A stretch of 64,000 nucleotides of DNA from contig BSDZ01000003.1 in the NCBI GenBank assembly GCA_030268105.1, positions 4,030,001 through 4,094,000 of the forward strand, written 5' to 3'. Source of the DNA: Volvox africanus (Eukaryota > Chlorophyta > Chlorophyceae > Chlamydomonadales > Volvocaceae). Below the pieces are notes generated by a model. That model was not told the origin of the DNA, searched no databases, and saw nothing but the letters and a program-made list of their open reading frames with translations. The stretch's first letter is position 1. Each line of letters opens with the position of its first letter. Shown here piece by piece: positions 21,864 to 35,607 of this stretch. The position numbers and the translations under genes were made by a program.

Positions 21864-24800
21864 ATGAGCTCCTTTTCACTAACCAGCGATGTTGTCAACT
21901 ATCTTATATATCGATACCTACAAGAGGCTGGTGCGCATAGTTTTGATGTTAAAATGTAAATGAGCTGCGCGTTGCACAAGCTTTCTTATTGCTGCCGCCG
22001 TCCAGGCTTCACCCACTCGGCATTTACCTTCGCCAGCGAGAGCCTAGTCGCCCGAACGAATATAGACCCCAACAATGTACCTCCGGGTTCTCTTGTCACC
22101 TTCATTCAGAAGGGCCTGCAGTACCTCGAGATAGAAGCAAATCTTGACCCACAGGTGGGGGGAGAGGTGGGGGCCTAGGTAGTTAGTGACAGGGCAGGTT
22201 GCTTCCCTCCAAACCTTGGCTTTGCCCCATGGCAGGACGGAGAAATAGATGGGGATTACAAGCTCCTGACGCCGGAGGAGCTGTTGTCCAATGATGTGGA
22301 TCAGCTGCGCGCCATCGTTGCGGAGCGCAAAGAGGACGACAGCCGACCCAAGGGGCAACAGTTCGAGAAGCCAAAGGCGGTGGACAAGGAGCGCTTGAAG
22401 GAAAAACCCGTAGACAAACAGGAGAAACTCGATAAGATTGAGAGAGCAGATAAATTGGAGAAAGAACGTGATAAAGAGAAGGCGCAGGGCGCTGCGGTAC
22501 AGGCAACAGCACAGGCAATAACAGCAGCAGCCGCGGCAGCGGCAGCTGCCGCGGCGGCGGCAGCAGCAACCGTGCCATCCACAGCAGCAGGACCACCACC
22601 ACCATCTACAAGTCTACTTCAGCCACAGGTAGCTGCAGGAGGCGGAGAGGTCAGGGCTGCAGCCCCGGCGGCAGCGCCCACTGCTGCTTTGGCGCCCACC
22701 ACGGCGCCGGTAGTCCAGCCTGCAACAGTAAAATTGGAGGGTCGGCCTTCCTCTGGCCCCACGCCCATGGAAGAGGACACAAAACTTCCGATCAGCAACA
22801 TCGCCCCCCCCAGCATCGATGTCCCTGCCAGCGCAGTTGTCACCCTCAACGGCCACGACTCGGAGGTGTACATTTGCGCTTGGAGCCCCGTGGAACCGCT
22901 GCTGGCCTCCGGGTGGGAATGAGGGGAATGGCGGAAGGGGGCAATAAGGAACATGCAAGACGTTTAGGAGGATGGTCCTGCCTGAATGAGCGTGCCAAGC
23001 GATAAAGAGGCCAACGTGCGATTCGGGCAGTTGATTACTTTTGTTTCTAAGATTTCCTCAAGATATGAACGACTTTAGTCTAGGTCAAATTAGTACCTTA
23101 GCGTTTTTGCTGGTGTTTCCTAAGCGAACCCACAACTCGTAGTGATATCGAGGGGCAGCATCAACGTTAAGAAACGTGTCTGTCCGCAGGCGTGTGTGGG
23201 TGTCATTCTTGGTGCAGGCTCCCTCACTGGCGCTAATGAACACTGCTTTTTCAACCGTCCTCCCGCCGCTGTAATTAGGGGTCTTCTAGACGAGGACACA
23301 AGAGGCAATCATGCGCTTTCCCATCCTCTGTGTCGCACGTCGACATCACCCCTTTGCCCTGGGTCGGCAGGTCTGGAGACTCCACGGCGCGGATATGGAA
23401 CCTGTCAACTACGGCTGGGTCCGCGTTCAGCAGGTCTGTGGTGCTTAACCACGAAGCCAAGCAAGAGAAGTCGCAGGGCAAGGACGTGACAACTCTAGAT
23501 TGGAACGCGGACGGCTCGTTGCTGGCGACTGGGTCCTACGATGGCCTGGCACGGATCTGGTCCAAAGATGGTGCGAAGGGAGACGTTCTGGGGTTTTATG
23601 TCTGTCCGTATGCAGCCCATGTGCTCTTATCCGTGTTCCAACAGCGCTGTGATGCGGCCTTACGTCTAAGGAGCCCACCATTTTCAGCTGAGCTCCTCCC
23701 GCTTGGCTGGCCTCTGGTGCTGCGGGGCCTGCTCCTCGGCGACAGCCCCATTGCGCTCCATGTGGGTCATGCTGCTTGTACGCGTATTACGCATTGTACA
23801 GACTGTTAAGCACTGTCACGTGCCGCACAAGGGTTAGAAGCCAGTAGGGGGGTTTGCGCATCGTGGGACGTGATGATGCCCTCCAGGATCGTGCACGTTC
23901 GTTTAGGTGCGGATTGGTGCTGGTGCTAATTAGCATTGCCATCCCGCAACGTGTTGGGTCCTAGGGAAGCTGCGTCAGACACTCGACAAGCACCAGGGGC
24001 CCATCTTTGCGCTCAAATGGAACAAGCGCGGGGATCTGCTGCTCAGCGGCAGTGTGGACAAGACGGCGATTGTTTGGGATGCCAAGTCGGGCGAGGCCAA
24101 GCAGGTGTTCGAGTTGCATACAGGTACGATGATAGGCCTGACGTAATAGGATGGCGTGATAGGCCAGACGTAAAAAAAAGGAGGCCTGCGAGTGAAGATC
24201 ATACATTAGTTGGACCAAGAGGTCCGGTCAGGGACTCGATGGCAGCGGCTTAGCACCGTCTTATCCTTGTCCTTGTTAAATGCTTAGGGACTAAACAATG
24301 AGTTCGGGATTTGCCGTCCGGGCGTCCACAATCTTAACCTTGCGTGTTAGATAGAGAGGCCTCAGGGAGGTTCCAAGTGAAGGGATGTTTACACATGCGC
24401 CGTGCCGCCGTCAGCCTTGGGCTCTCCTGGACGATGGCTTCCACAACCGCTGATCACGGTGGCTTCGTCCGAACAACTTTACCAATCCCACGACCTTTGC
24501 CTCTGTTCCTCAGCGCCCACGCTGGATGTGGACTGGCGCAACAGCAACTCGTTCGCCACCTGCTCCACCGATCGGCTCATCCATGTATGCAAGCTGGGGG
24601 AGCCTAGGGCAATGCGCACATACTCAGGCCATGATGATGAGGTCAATGCGATCAAGTGGGACCCCAGTGGCCGCCTGCTGGCCTCCTGCTCCGATGATAA
24701 GACCGCCAAGGTGCGGCCTCCCAGCACAGGGAATACGTTTGGAGTGGGCGGGCAGTGACTGCGGTTGAAGGGTGGGCTCTTCGCCGCCCGGCAGACGGGG

Positions 24801-25362
24801 GCAGAGCAACTGTCCATCCATCGCCTGAACTTGGTGCACTTGCATGGCAATGTAATTGTCACGCCACCTAGGCACCTGACCTCCTTACATGTACAGCTCC
24901 CTACGCAAGCCTGACAGTCCAACCTCAACACAATCGCAGGTTTGGTCTTTGAATAGCGACCGGCCGGTACAGGACTTCCGTGATCATGAGCGGGAGATTT
25001 ACACCATTCGCTGGAGCCCCACTGGTCAGAGCTCCGCCAACCCCAACATGCCACTGCTTCTGGCATCAGCATCCTTCGATACCACGGTGCGGTTGTGGGA
25101 CATTGAGGCGGGGCGATGCGTACAGTGCTTGCAACGACACACGGAGCCCGTGTACAGCGTGGCTTTCTCGCCCAACGGCAAGCTGGTGGCCACGGGTTCA
25201 TTCGATAAGTGCGTCTATGTATGGAGCGTGGAGGAGGGCACGTTGGTGCGCTCCTTCCACGGCGACGCGGGCATCTACGAGGTGTGCTGGAACAAGGAAG
25301 GCACACGCGTGGCAGCTTGCTTTGCCAACCGCACAATATGCGTCATGGATATTAATATGTGA
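21864..25362 (+). CDS. LisH-WD40 transcriptional corepressor, TBL1/HOS15 type
   Basis: Nuclear corepressor scaffold that in animals and plants links histone deacetylase to repressors. Seven exons (21864-21930, 22006-22154, 22236-22912, 23371-23570, 23965-24123, 24514-24710, 24940-25362) give 623 residues. The N-terminal LisH reads [20 protein letters not shown] and continues [13 protein letters not shown]. The F-box-like part is [15 protein letters not shown]. Then comes a lysine/glutamate-rich charged segment and a 16-Ala run, absent from typical family members. WD40 repeats follow: [82 protein letters not shown] and the final strand ICVMDINM. The spacer between LisH and WD40 is unusually long. 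Confidence 0.95.
22489..22571 (+). repeat. poly-alanine-coding tract
   Basis: GC-rich GCA/GCG/GCC codons encode a run of about 16 alanines inside exon 3 of the TBL1-like gene. The mixed codons suggest an old tract, not a fresh slippage product. Confidence 0.8.
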
Positions 25363-25762
25363 CATGCAGAAGACGGGTCAGGGAAGAAAGGGAACCTGGG
25401 GAACTGGTTGGCCGTTGGTAGCGGGGCTTGTCATGTTGTTTCTAGCCTTGACGTACGGAGTCAAGTTGGGTGAAATTTTGAAGGATGGGGGATATGAGGG
25501 CGGCTCTTCGTTACGTGGCTTGATACTATCGCTATGATGGAAAATAAAAACATGTTGATGTGAGCTGCGGCAAGTGGCAAAGGAAAACCGTAGCGTGGTA
25601 CTGGGCATGGACCAACGGTGGTACGCTACCGCGGGAAAGGCAAGTTGAACCGGCAGGTTGGGTCGAAGAATAGCCACACGAAAATGCTGGTGTGTTGGGT
25701 AAAGCAGAGACTGTCGTACAATGTAGTTATTTGGCTTGGGAGAGCGTTTGGAACTGTCAGGC

Positions 25763-25782
25763 TTGTAATTGCAGATGTGTAA
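25763..25782 (+). promoter_or_regulatory. two TGTAA polyadenylation signals
   Basis: TGTAA at 25763-25767 and 25778-25782, about 400 bases after the TBL1-like stop; candidates for its 3' end. Confidence 0.45.
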
Positions 25783-26859
25783 TCCTCTGTACGGATTTGG
25801 CAGATGTGTGCGTGCGCGCCTAGTCTTGCGGGATCGCCGGTGCCTGCTGGTTTGAAAGCAAAGGCCCCGGCACTTGCGCCACCTGTGATAACTGGTGGCG
25901 TCGCTCAGCATTGAAGATCAATCAGTGGAAGCAGCCGTATGCACATGTATGTGGCGCATGGGGGCGAATCAGGGAAGGCACTATCCCCGTGTCATTGCGC
26001 CTCTTACTGTTACGCAGCGCAAGCTGCATGGGTTGCGATTTCCAGCGCCTGTCGTTTCGCTCGTGCCAACTTCCGTGCGGCGGGTTCCGGTTAACATCCG
26101 GGGTACTTCTGATGGTGTGGTATTTATGAAATTTTCATAACTTGTGAGCCATGCTCTTTGTCATGCTGTGGTTCCGGTAGTCTCACCCCAAGCCTCCTTG
26201 CTTCGGCAACATGTCTGGTAACGACCGTTCGTTAGCTGCCACATGTTGACCTTTGTTAACGTAATATGTAATCGATGTAGTATCTAGGTGTTGACATGCA
26301 GCGACCCTGTCCAGCCCATTTGATAGCATCACCGGTTCTCAAACCATAAGGAACCAAACCAAAAGACCGACCGGAGGAGGCCCATCCATGTCCGCTACCC
26401 CTACAAAAGGCCACGTGGGCCACGTGCCCCACGCGACAGAGGAATCATTTGTTGTAGTTTATTCTATATGCTAAGTTTTACGGACATAAGTGCAGGGTCC
26501 GATATTTAGGTTTATACAACGATCAAACATGCTATTTACATGCGCATTGAAAAATTTTAAACTCTTTTTTCTGAGTACCACTTTACATCTCCTGTTTGAT
26601 TCCTCTATATACCTCAATGTCCCCTATCGCATCATCAATGACTACCTAAGGAGACCTCGTGAGACGCTGTAGTGAGATTCCTGATTCGCCTTGGAAATCC
26701 CTGGGTCAGGAAGTGCAGTGTTGACATATCCTTTGGTAGCCCCGGACAGGCCCGGACCTTCCATCACATGCTGGAAACCAGATTTTGTCTGTCGGCCCAT
26801 ACTGGGTCGGCACCTGCCTCACACCTTCCTCTTGTCCCTTACTGTCGCTCAAGTCATCC
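25783..26859. other. spacer, AT-rich from about 26450
   Basis: No gene supported. Composition drops in GC from about 26450, where it passes into decayed coding-like sequence. Confidence 0.45.
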
Positions 26860-28470
26860 TCATCACCATAAGACGTAGTACAACCACAAAAACTTATCGT
26901 TGTATCGTTGTAGGGAGTCTTCACCAGAGCACCAGGATTCCACAAATCTGGGCCACGCGTGAGATGCAATAAGTTGACCACCGGTAGCTGTCTGAGCAGC
27001 AGTGCCATCCACTTCGAGGCCAGACTGCAAGGATAAAGATGCTGTCCGGACGTCCATAGATGGGGCATGTGCCTGACGCGGGGCATAGACGCCCACAAAA
27101 TCCAGCCTGATACCTTCCCCGACTCTCCGCGTTACGGTTTGTGCTGGGCAGCTGATCAGGGCATCAGCAGCCGTTCAGCTTCAAGTAGTCTGCTAAAGTG
27201 CTATGCTGGAGGTGGCTTACCCGCAACTTGTTGGTTCATTTCCCTTAGCTTACCCTCGAGCTCTGTATCAGGGGTGTCATCAATTGTGGTGGCCGATTCT
27301 AGCTGCTGTGGGCAGCGTCATCCTTTTCTTTGTTGTGCCTTAGGCACTCTGGCTCTGGTCCATAAAGTTGGTCCAATATTGACTGCATTCCAGCTTCCTC
27401 AGGGGTTAGATTGCTATGCTGGAATAGTTCTGAAATAGTGCTGAGATTCCATCTTTTGTTCCTCCACCCAGGCTAAGGCCGGTTACATCCTTGGCAGGTT
27501 GGGTTTCCTGTGCCCTTTAATAAGGCAAGGTATACCAGAGGCGAGTGTGCAGGATCAACGGTGTGCACATATGGTATTCTTTTGCTATTATTTTGCTATC
27601 AAACATTAGCGTTCTTGCTTCAAGTGAGCATGTGTGAGCAGATATACACCAGAATTGTGTTCGCAGAAGCGTGGGGACCCATTCCACAAGTGTTTTTACG
27701 AACCATATTTACAGGTTATTCCATCCATCAAGGGTGCGGTCGGGGCTTTGTGGGCTTGCAATCCGTGTGTGAACACAGGTCGTGCGTGCGGTTCTGGCGG
27801 GGTATGGACCGGTATGGACAAACGGGCCATAGTCCCCTTGTGACATTTGACATGCCTTAAGTGACAATAGTTAAGAAAATTCAGCCTGGTTCATTTCAGG
27901 ATAAAAGCAAAATACTAGGGCAGGTGCGTGGCCTGTATGAGCCTGCCGAATTCGGCCTTTCCTACCAAACAGTTACAGGGTGCGCTTAATCACTGCATCA
28001 TAATTAAGCACTATATATTATATATTACTTTTATTGCGCACTGAAGCGTGTGTGCCTTCCTATACCCATAGCAAGCATTCGCGCGCAGGGTGTCGCGCAT
28101 AGTCATTGATTGTGACATCCATATTCCTCAACGATTTCACCATCATTGTCTAACTTTTCAAGGCCTATTGTTTTATTTTCCCGAGGACGTATTTCTCCAT
28201 TTGAAGGCAGTCAACCCAAATGGCTGCAATAAGGGCATTATATCCCAGCTCTCGGCTCTAGCTCGGACCGGTCGGCGAGCTGCAGCCCAAGCAGGGGCCC
28301 CTCCTCAACGTTCTCAACGGATTTCCATCTTCTTCAGCTTCGCGATAACGACCTTCATCGTGAAATTGCTTGAAATGCGCAAGATATGGAAAAGCCAGAG
28401 CAGAAGCCATAGGCAAAGTCATATCAAAAAAATCAATGTAAAATTGCCAATTCATTTGGTGCAATTCTGT
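26860..28470 (-). pseudogene. decayed minus-strand coding remnants, possibly a transposable element
   Basis: Several minus-strand stretches look protein-coding but are broken by shifts and stops. Examples are WQFYIDFFDMTLPMASALAF (about 28400-28460), SELFQHSNLTPEEAGMQSIL with LDQLYGPEPECLRHNKEK (about 27320-27435), ELEGKLREMNQQVAGKPPP (about 27210-27270), and RRVGEGIRLDFVGVYAPRQA (about 27060-27140). No splice signals join them. I cannot name the family; a retroelement ORF1 is a guess. Confidence 0.35.
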
Positions 28471-28631
28471 CTTTGGGGACTGCTCCGTCCTACATTTTAG
28501 TTGTGCCTGGGGGAGGTTAGCGAATTGTGGTAGTTAATGCAAAGCTTGTGGCACGGCAGGTGCCATGTATACTGAAGTGGAAACTATCAGTTTTTCCAAC
28601 AATTTACTTATCATCTGCTTGGCATTAGGAT

Positions 28632-31600
28632 ATGGTTTGTCCTTTAATTCAACAGCAAGGGCGCTGCGGCCTGTTGGGCCGCAGCTCTAGGTTGCCTGTT
28701 GTTCCTGTTAATTTGCACCCGTCATTTCGCCCTTGCCAACTTTCTTCCCGATGCCTTAGCCGAGCTCAATTTTTTAAACGTGAACAGCAGCTGCGCCTGA
28801 TACCTTGTGCAAGCGCGGTGACGGCGCCCGAGCTAGAGCTAGAGAAGGGTGGACCTGGCAGCACTTACGCAGATGGAGCAGTTGCTAAGGCAAGATGACA
28901 GAAAACTAGCTGGATCCTTCAGCGTCAGCGTCCAGCTAATTGAGTCGCTCGCATACACGCCCTTTGCCGACGCGCACGCACATGGACCCACATTTTTCTC
29001 CTTCTTGACTGGCGCTCTCGTCTCTGAATTCCCCAGGTTCCTGTGGAACGCATTCGCAATTTTTCGATTATTGCGCATATAGACCATGGCAAGTCGACGT
29101 TGGCTGACCAGCTGCTGTTGAAGACGGGGACAGTGGCAGCCCGTGACATGGTGGTAAGATAATTGGGGGCAGTGGTGAGCCTCAGGTCACCTGACGGGGG
29201 GAGGGAAGGTGGGAGAGCGGTGCAAGAACGCCGTTGGGGTTTTTGGTCAGACACAAGAACATCATCTGCGAGCAATTAGATTGCGGGTTGCCGGTGCAAC
29301 CAGCCCGTGGTAGGATGGCAGTATGCTGTAGCCACAGGAAATCGCAGTCACGCCTCACCAGCGCATCCAGCCTTCAGAATTTGCAGAGTTGGGCTCCACG
29401 ATGCCTTATCGCTCCTGCCTGCATTGGCCAAATGCTGGCGAATTTTTCTTTATCCAAGCGTCAGAGCACACATGCGCCCTATCGTTCAGCACGCACCGTC
29501 GCGCGGGCATCGTTGAACGATGGCGGTGCTTTCCAAGGCAATCAGCTGGACGAGGCACAGGCATGGCTTGGTGGCACCGGGAATAGGAAGCGGAGAGAGT
29601 TAGCGTAGCAAGCCGTGCAGTTATTCTCCACAGGCTTCAGGCTTCAGTTTCAGTCCCGGGTAATTAACTGCTGCGAGCCAAGTCCAACATTTAACGACCG
29701 ATTCCGCTGGTGACCTCTCAAAGCGGGGCAGCACCAAACTGCCGTCATCAATCGCGCCGTTTCGTACCCGAATGGCCCGCTGAAATACAACCTGGGGGTC
29801 GGCTGAATGGCTTGTGTGTCTGCGCTTTTCTGGGTTCAGGAGAGTCGTTAGCCTGATGGAACGTTGGATCACAGCACCACCCGCTTTCAGCCTCCCGAGT
29901 TCTCGGTCTTGAGCCCTAACTCCAAGCTTCAAGTCCTAGCTGAACACTCTATCGCGCATCCCTCGCCTAAATTTATCCGTCCACATCCACTTTATAGTAT
30001 CCACCGAAGCTGTTTCTCCTTAACCTGACTTTTGCATTCGTTTCCCCGAGCAGGAGCAATTCATGGACAGCAATGAGATAGAGCGAGAGCGGGGCATCAC
30101 CATTAAGCTCAATACGGCGCGAATGAAGTACCGCAGCCGACGAGACGGGGAGCTGTACGCGCTGAATCTTATCGATACGCCGGGGCACGTGGATTTCACA
30201 TACGAGGTGGGTACAGTAGGCCTCGCGCTGGAACATCAGCGTGCCGCAGCCGGCATGTGTCTCGGCGGTGGGGTGTCCGCTCGGCCGGCTGATGGGTCAT
30301 GTGCGGTAACTGACAAAGAGTCGGTACTGCAGCATCAGACATAATGGCACAGCTCAAACACAACTGCGTCCTGTCCGGCGAGGCAAAGATAGAGGAGTAA
30401 AAAGCGGGCATCGGGAGGGAGGCGAGAAGGAGATCAAAAAGGAAGCTGGGCCTCCGGCCTGGAGTCGAGGGAGGCTACGGGGTCTGGGATGCGATAGCGG
30501 GCATATGGGATGAGCTGCTATAATTGCATGTCGCCCCGCGATGTCGATCATGGGTTAGCTGTAGTTGGCAGGGACTGTTGGGGGCTGATGACCCAGAGAT
30601 GGTCGGCCTTCCCTGCGGGGGGGGGGGGTAAGGCTCACCAAGAGCACATTTGCTGTTCATAAGGGGTCCCTAATGCAGCGGTGTCACAAGGGATACGATA
30701 AGGAGCTGCGTGATGTGATCATGTTAAGCACCTGCGTGTCGCCCTGCTTGTCACCTCCGCGCGGGCATCCGGGGGGATGGATTTCCCCAGGAGGAAGAGC
30801 CAGTCTGCCCGCGGCGGACATGCTGGGGCCCTAGAAGGAAACCCAGGAGCAGATCGTTGATCCATATCTAGCTGCATCCGGGCAGCAGAAGTATCGAGTC
30901 CAGAGGGGCCTGCAGCATCTGGGTCAGCAGTCTTTTGGTATCACTCAACTTGGTGATCGAGCCGAGCGCCCTCATCCCGACCGCACTGCTCGTGTGCCTT
31001 CCTGGTTCTGACCTGCATCATTGTCCGCTCACCACCCACTAGGTGTCCCGCTCGCTCGCGGCCTGCGAGGGCGCTCTGCTGGTGGTGGATGCCAGTCAGG
31101 GCGTGGAGGCGCAGACTCTGGCCAATGTGTGGTTAGCATTGGAGAATGACCTGGAGGTCATCCCTGTGCTCAACAAAATTGATCTGCCTGGTGAGCGGGT
31201 GCCGAGTGGATGCGGGTCCCGCCTGCCGAGTTATGTGTGCACTGCCTGTCTTGCTGGTTCTAGATAACGCACCCAGTAAGGATGTCAGCTTGGTTAGCGT
31301 GGGAAGTTCGCAGGGTAGGCAGGGCGGGGGCTGTTAGGGCAACGTAAACGCTTGCTGGCTAGGTTGCATATAACCGCACAGTTCTGATGAGGTATTGCAC
31401 ATCCACCCCGTCCCCAAGCCCCGCTCCCTCAGCCTCGTGTTTCCTCCCGAATGTCCTGTCTCATCCTACCTCATCTCATCCCACCTCATCTCACGCCCAC
31501 CTCGTGCAGGAGCCGATCCCGAACGTGTCATCCGGGAGATTGAAGACATCATCGGTCTGGACTGCTCCAACATCCTGCGTGTTTCCGCTAAGATGGGCAT

Positions 31601-34600
31601 CGGCATTGAGGAGACACTGGAGGCCATTGTGGAGCGCGTCCCGGCGCCACAGAACACCACCGGCGACGCGCTGCGAGCCCTCATCTTTGACAGCTACTAC
31701 GATCCCTACCGAGGCGTTGTGTGCCAGTTCAAGGTATGAAGCGCAGCTCGCCGTTCCACACCCAGACACCCGTGTGTTGCATGAAAATAGGTAGGCGGGG
31801 GATTCTTCTACCAGTGGACGGAGGATCAACGGCGGAGGACCGGACAAGGCTGTTGATGACGGCCTAAGAGTTTTGCCCCACATCCGGGAAGCGGTTAGGT
31901 GGCCCAGACGGAAAGCTGTGTCTTCACTCTTCGGACGCCCCTCGAGTGCCATCAGCCAGTCGCACACCGATTCGAACCCCTTACTTTGATTGGGAGCCCT
32001 CCTCTCGCACGGGATTTGCCTCCTTTGACCACATCTTGAAGCCTGGCAGGTCGTGACCTCGTTGGTTCTGATTGTGCTGGCGCTGGTGGTGCCTGTGCTC
32101 ATATCTTCGACAGGTGATGGACGGCAAGGTGTCTCGCGGCGACGTGGTACAGATGATGAACACGGGCAAGGAGTACCAACTGGACGAAATCGGAGTGCTG
32201 GCACCGCACAAGGTGCAGGTAAGAGCCGGGCCGGCGTCCGAGAGGCGGGTCCTTCGTGGAGGAACCAGCGCTGGTGCTGAACCAGAGAAGGAAACCCAGA
32301 GATGCCAGCGCTGCCAATATTCTATGGGCGGACGGGCAGCTTTCAGATGAATGGATACCTGAAGGGACGGATGAATGGACGGATATGTTCGTAGGCCCTT
32401 ACTCCTTTGCCGCCCTTGCCGCGTACGGCACGCTGTGTCCTTGTGGTTCAACCTGAATCCCTTCGCTTTGCAAAAGGTGGACACGCTATACTGCGGCGAG
32501 GTGGGCTACTTGGCGGCCCAGATCAAGTCCGTGCAGGATGCCCGTGTGGGCGACACGGTGACACAGAAGAAGCAGCCCGCGCAAACTCCGCTGCCAGGCT
32601 ACCAGGACATCCAGCCCATGGTCTATTGCGGCTTATTCCCCACAGACACGGATGACTACCAGGTGCGATGTGGTGTCGGGTAGAGCGTGTGCCAAGAAAA
32701 GGGTTGACCGTGTGCTTTTGGAGAGGCAATTGCGTGGATTGTTTGTGTGCTAGGAACTCCGCTAGGGCGGTATCTTGACGTATTTTAACCTTGCCAATGT
32801 AGGGGGAATGGATTGGTGGGCAGGGTATATAACATTTTGCTGAATTGCATTACAAGTATACACTGGTCGTGTGTTTTAATGCTGAGCCACGAGAAATAGG
32901 AATTCGGCGTAGACACTGTGAAGAGCCAGGAAACCCACCGAATAGGGCCGCCAGCTATTTGAACATTGCCCAACAGCTAGAACAGTTCGAGCTGAGCTTG
33001 CAATAAAGCTGTAGCGTTTTCGTTCGTCGCTCTGCCAACACAGTAAAGTGGCATGAAAGGTACATCGCCACACGGCTGCATGTCCTATTTCGTCCCCCGC
33101 CCCCATAACTGTATGCTTCAATGCTTTTATATCGTCTGCCTGGAACTGTACGTCCGTCGTTGATTGCCGTAATTTCCTAATTAGGACCTTCGTGAGGCTC
33201 TGGAGAAGCTGCAGCTGAATGACGCAGCGCTGAAATTTGAGCCAGAGGTCAACAACGCCATGGGCTTTGGCTTCCGGTGCGGCTTCCTTGGCTTGCTGCA
33301 CATGGAGATCGTGCAGGTGAGTGTGTAAGTGCATGGATTAGGATGGGCTGAGCAATATCTCATATCACGTTCCGGGGTTCGGAAAACTGGGGCCCGAGGT
33401 CAGTTGGCTGCCGATGAACGAGCCCTGAGCCCCGAGCCTGCGGTGAGGCACCGCAAAGCTAAACTAGGCACTTGAAGGTGCGGCTGGGGCAGTTGGACGG
33501 CAGTTTGGGAGTCAGGCCAAATGGCTGAGTTTGTCTTCATGCACAGTTCGGGTCATTGTCCAATGCTGGAGCGTGCATCACCCAAACTCCGCCACTGCGT
33601 GAGCCCGAGACATCGCACTGCATTGCGCTGTCCACCAACCCATGGAATCTGTGGTGGACCTTCACCTGAAACCACATAGGAGCGCCTGGAACGCGAGTAC
33701 AATCTGGACCTCATCACCACAGCCCCCACCGTGGTTTATCGCTGCAAGACCACTGACGGACAAGAGTTCCTGGTCAACAGGTGCGTGGATGAGGATGTGG
33801 TTTCGGAAGTATTACAGGTGGGCAGGTGGGTGGTAACGGTGCCAGTGGGGTAGTTAAGGCCGTGGTAATGGCCGTGGGGTAGTTAAGGCCGTGGAGACCT
33901 GGGCAGGATGCAGACAGAGGATTGCTTTACGGGGTCTGTTCGCTTATCTCGAGCTTTGGGCCATAAGGCCTGGTGCGATGGGGGGCAGGGGCCGGCAGCA
34001 GCCATTAGTGGACCGGGGCCACTCTTCGACGTGCCCTGTGGGGCTGTGTTGCGATCCCCCATCTGTGCACCGCTTGTGACACAATTGCAGTCCCGCTGAC
34101 CTGCCGGACGCCTCCCGCCGGGAGTGGATTTCTGAGCCGTACGTGCGGCTGGAAATGGTGACCCCCACCGACTATGTGGGCAATCTGATGGAGCTCGCCA
34201 ATGGGAGGAGAGGTGAGCGGTTGTGGGCCATGTGTCTGCTTGTCACAGCTGGGGCGGGGTAAGAGGGGGCGCCCCAACCCTGGCCCTTTCCATCCTCGTT
34301 CTCCTCACTTGACCTGTTTGCCCTCCGTCCAGGTGAGTTCGTTGAGATGCGGTACCTGACCGACAGCCGCACCACCTTGGTGTTCAACATTCCGTTGGCG
34401 GAGGTGGTGACTGACTACTTCGACCAGCTCAAGAGCAGGTCCAAGGGTTACGCCAGCATGGAGTACAAGATCACAGGATATAGGTGCGTGTTGAGGGGCG
34501 AGGGTGTGGGTCGGCATGGGTGAATCGATGTGCGCAGCGCCAACGGTAGAGCCTCTTGATGATGTTGTCTGTTTGTTTCTACCTTCACACAAATCTCACG

Positions 34601-35607
34601 CGGCATGCTTGTTCTCATTTCGTTGGTTCACTGTAGCCGGCACCTTTTTGACAGATGTAATCTATATTCCTTCCATCCCATGATTCAAAGTCCATTTCAC
34701 AACCCATTTGCTTGATACCAGGGAGAACGACCTCGTGAAGCTGGAGGTGAAGATCAATGGGGAGCCCGCCGACCCGCTCTCCGTCATCTGCCACCGCGAT
34801 AACGCCTACCGCACCGGCCGCCAGCTCACGTCCAAGCTCAAAGAGCTCATCCCGCGACAAATGTTCCGGTGAGGAAAGGGCGATAACGGATAGACGACGA
34901 CGCTCCAGGCCGCCTTCCTGGGACGTTGGTGTCCCACCATGGGGTCGATGTCTGCTCTCTCTGCGACCACTGGCCCCTGTCATTACTGACGCTTCCTCTG
35001 CAGCTAACTGGACACGTTGTCGCTATCAACCCCTGCTGCTGCTGCTGCTGCTGCTGCTACTACTGCTGCAGGGTGCCCATTCAGGCCTGCATCGGCACCA
35101 AGGTGGTTGCCAGTGAGGCCATCGCGCCCTACCGCAAGGATGTGCTTGCGAAGTGTTACGGCGGTGATATCAGCCGCAAGAAGAAGCTGCTGCAGAAGCA
35201 GGTGGGAGTGTATGATCGCATCTGTTTACAGGACGAGAATTTTGTGGGGGAACCACATGGAGGCCCAAAAGAAAGGCAAAACTCAGGGCTCGGGGCTTGT
35301 TATGGAGGGGCTGGAAGGGGTCGGAGATTTCGGTGCACACCAGATCAGGTCAATCAGCTTCCAGGCCACATTGAGTTGGCTGATTCAACCTACATATTTA
35401 CATGGCGTCACCTGCCTTGCTACCCTAACCTGCCCTGAGATTTAATGTGCGGCGCGGCGCTGTGCGGCGCTGTGTGTTGTATGTGCTATATTGTGTGTTG
35501 CGCAGGCGGAGGGAAAGAAGCGTATGAAGGCACTGGGCAAGGTGGAGGTGCCGCAGGAGGCGTTTATGGCCATCCTTAAGATTGACAGGGAGGCCAAGGA
35601 AGAATGA
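28632..35607 (+). CDS. LEPA: LepA/EF4 (GUF1-type) translation GTPase, probably chloroplast-targeted
   Basis: Ribosome-associated GTPase of the EF-G family. The start at 28632 gives an Arg/Ser-rich, acid-poor leader ([20 protein letters not shown]) suited to a transit peptide. Exons after the leader are about 29037-29153 (G1 AHIDHGKST), 30054-30206 (DTPGH), 31043-31191 (NKID), 31510-31733 (SAK box), 32114-32218, 32477-32662, 33185-33316, 33680-33780, 34091-34212, 34333-34483, 34722-34868, 35072-35201, 35506-35607. Family marks include [20 protein letters not shown] across an exon junction and the C-terminal [20 protein letters not shown]. Stop at 35605-35607 after REAKEE. The first exon's donor is not certain. 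Chloroplast rather than mitochondrial targeting is inferred from similarity to plant cpLEPA and the leader. Confidence 0.93.
35034..35071 (+). repeat. (CTG)n-rich tract at a splice acceptor
   Basis: CTG/CTA repeats run directly into the acceptor CTGCAG of the LepA exon starting at 35072, in place of the usual pyrimidine tract. Confidence 0.8.

Noticed and set aside
29621..29932. A 103-codon minus-strand frame in a LepA intron
   Set aside because: No family resemblance and no splice context; intron sequence.
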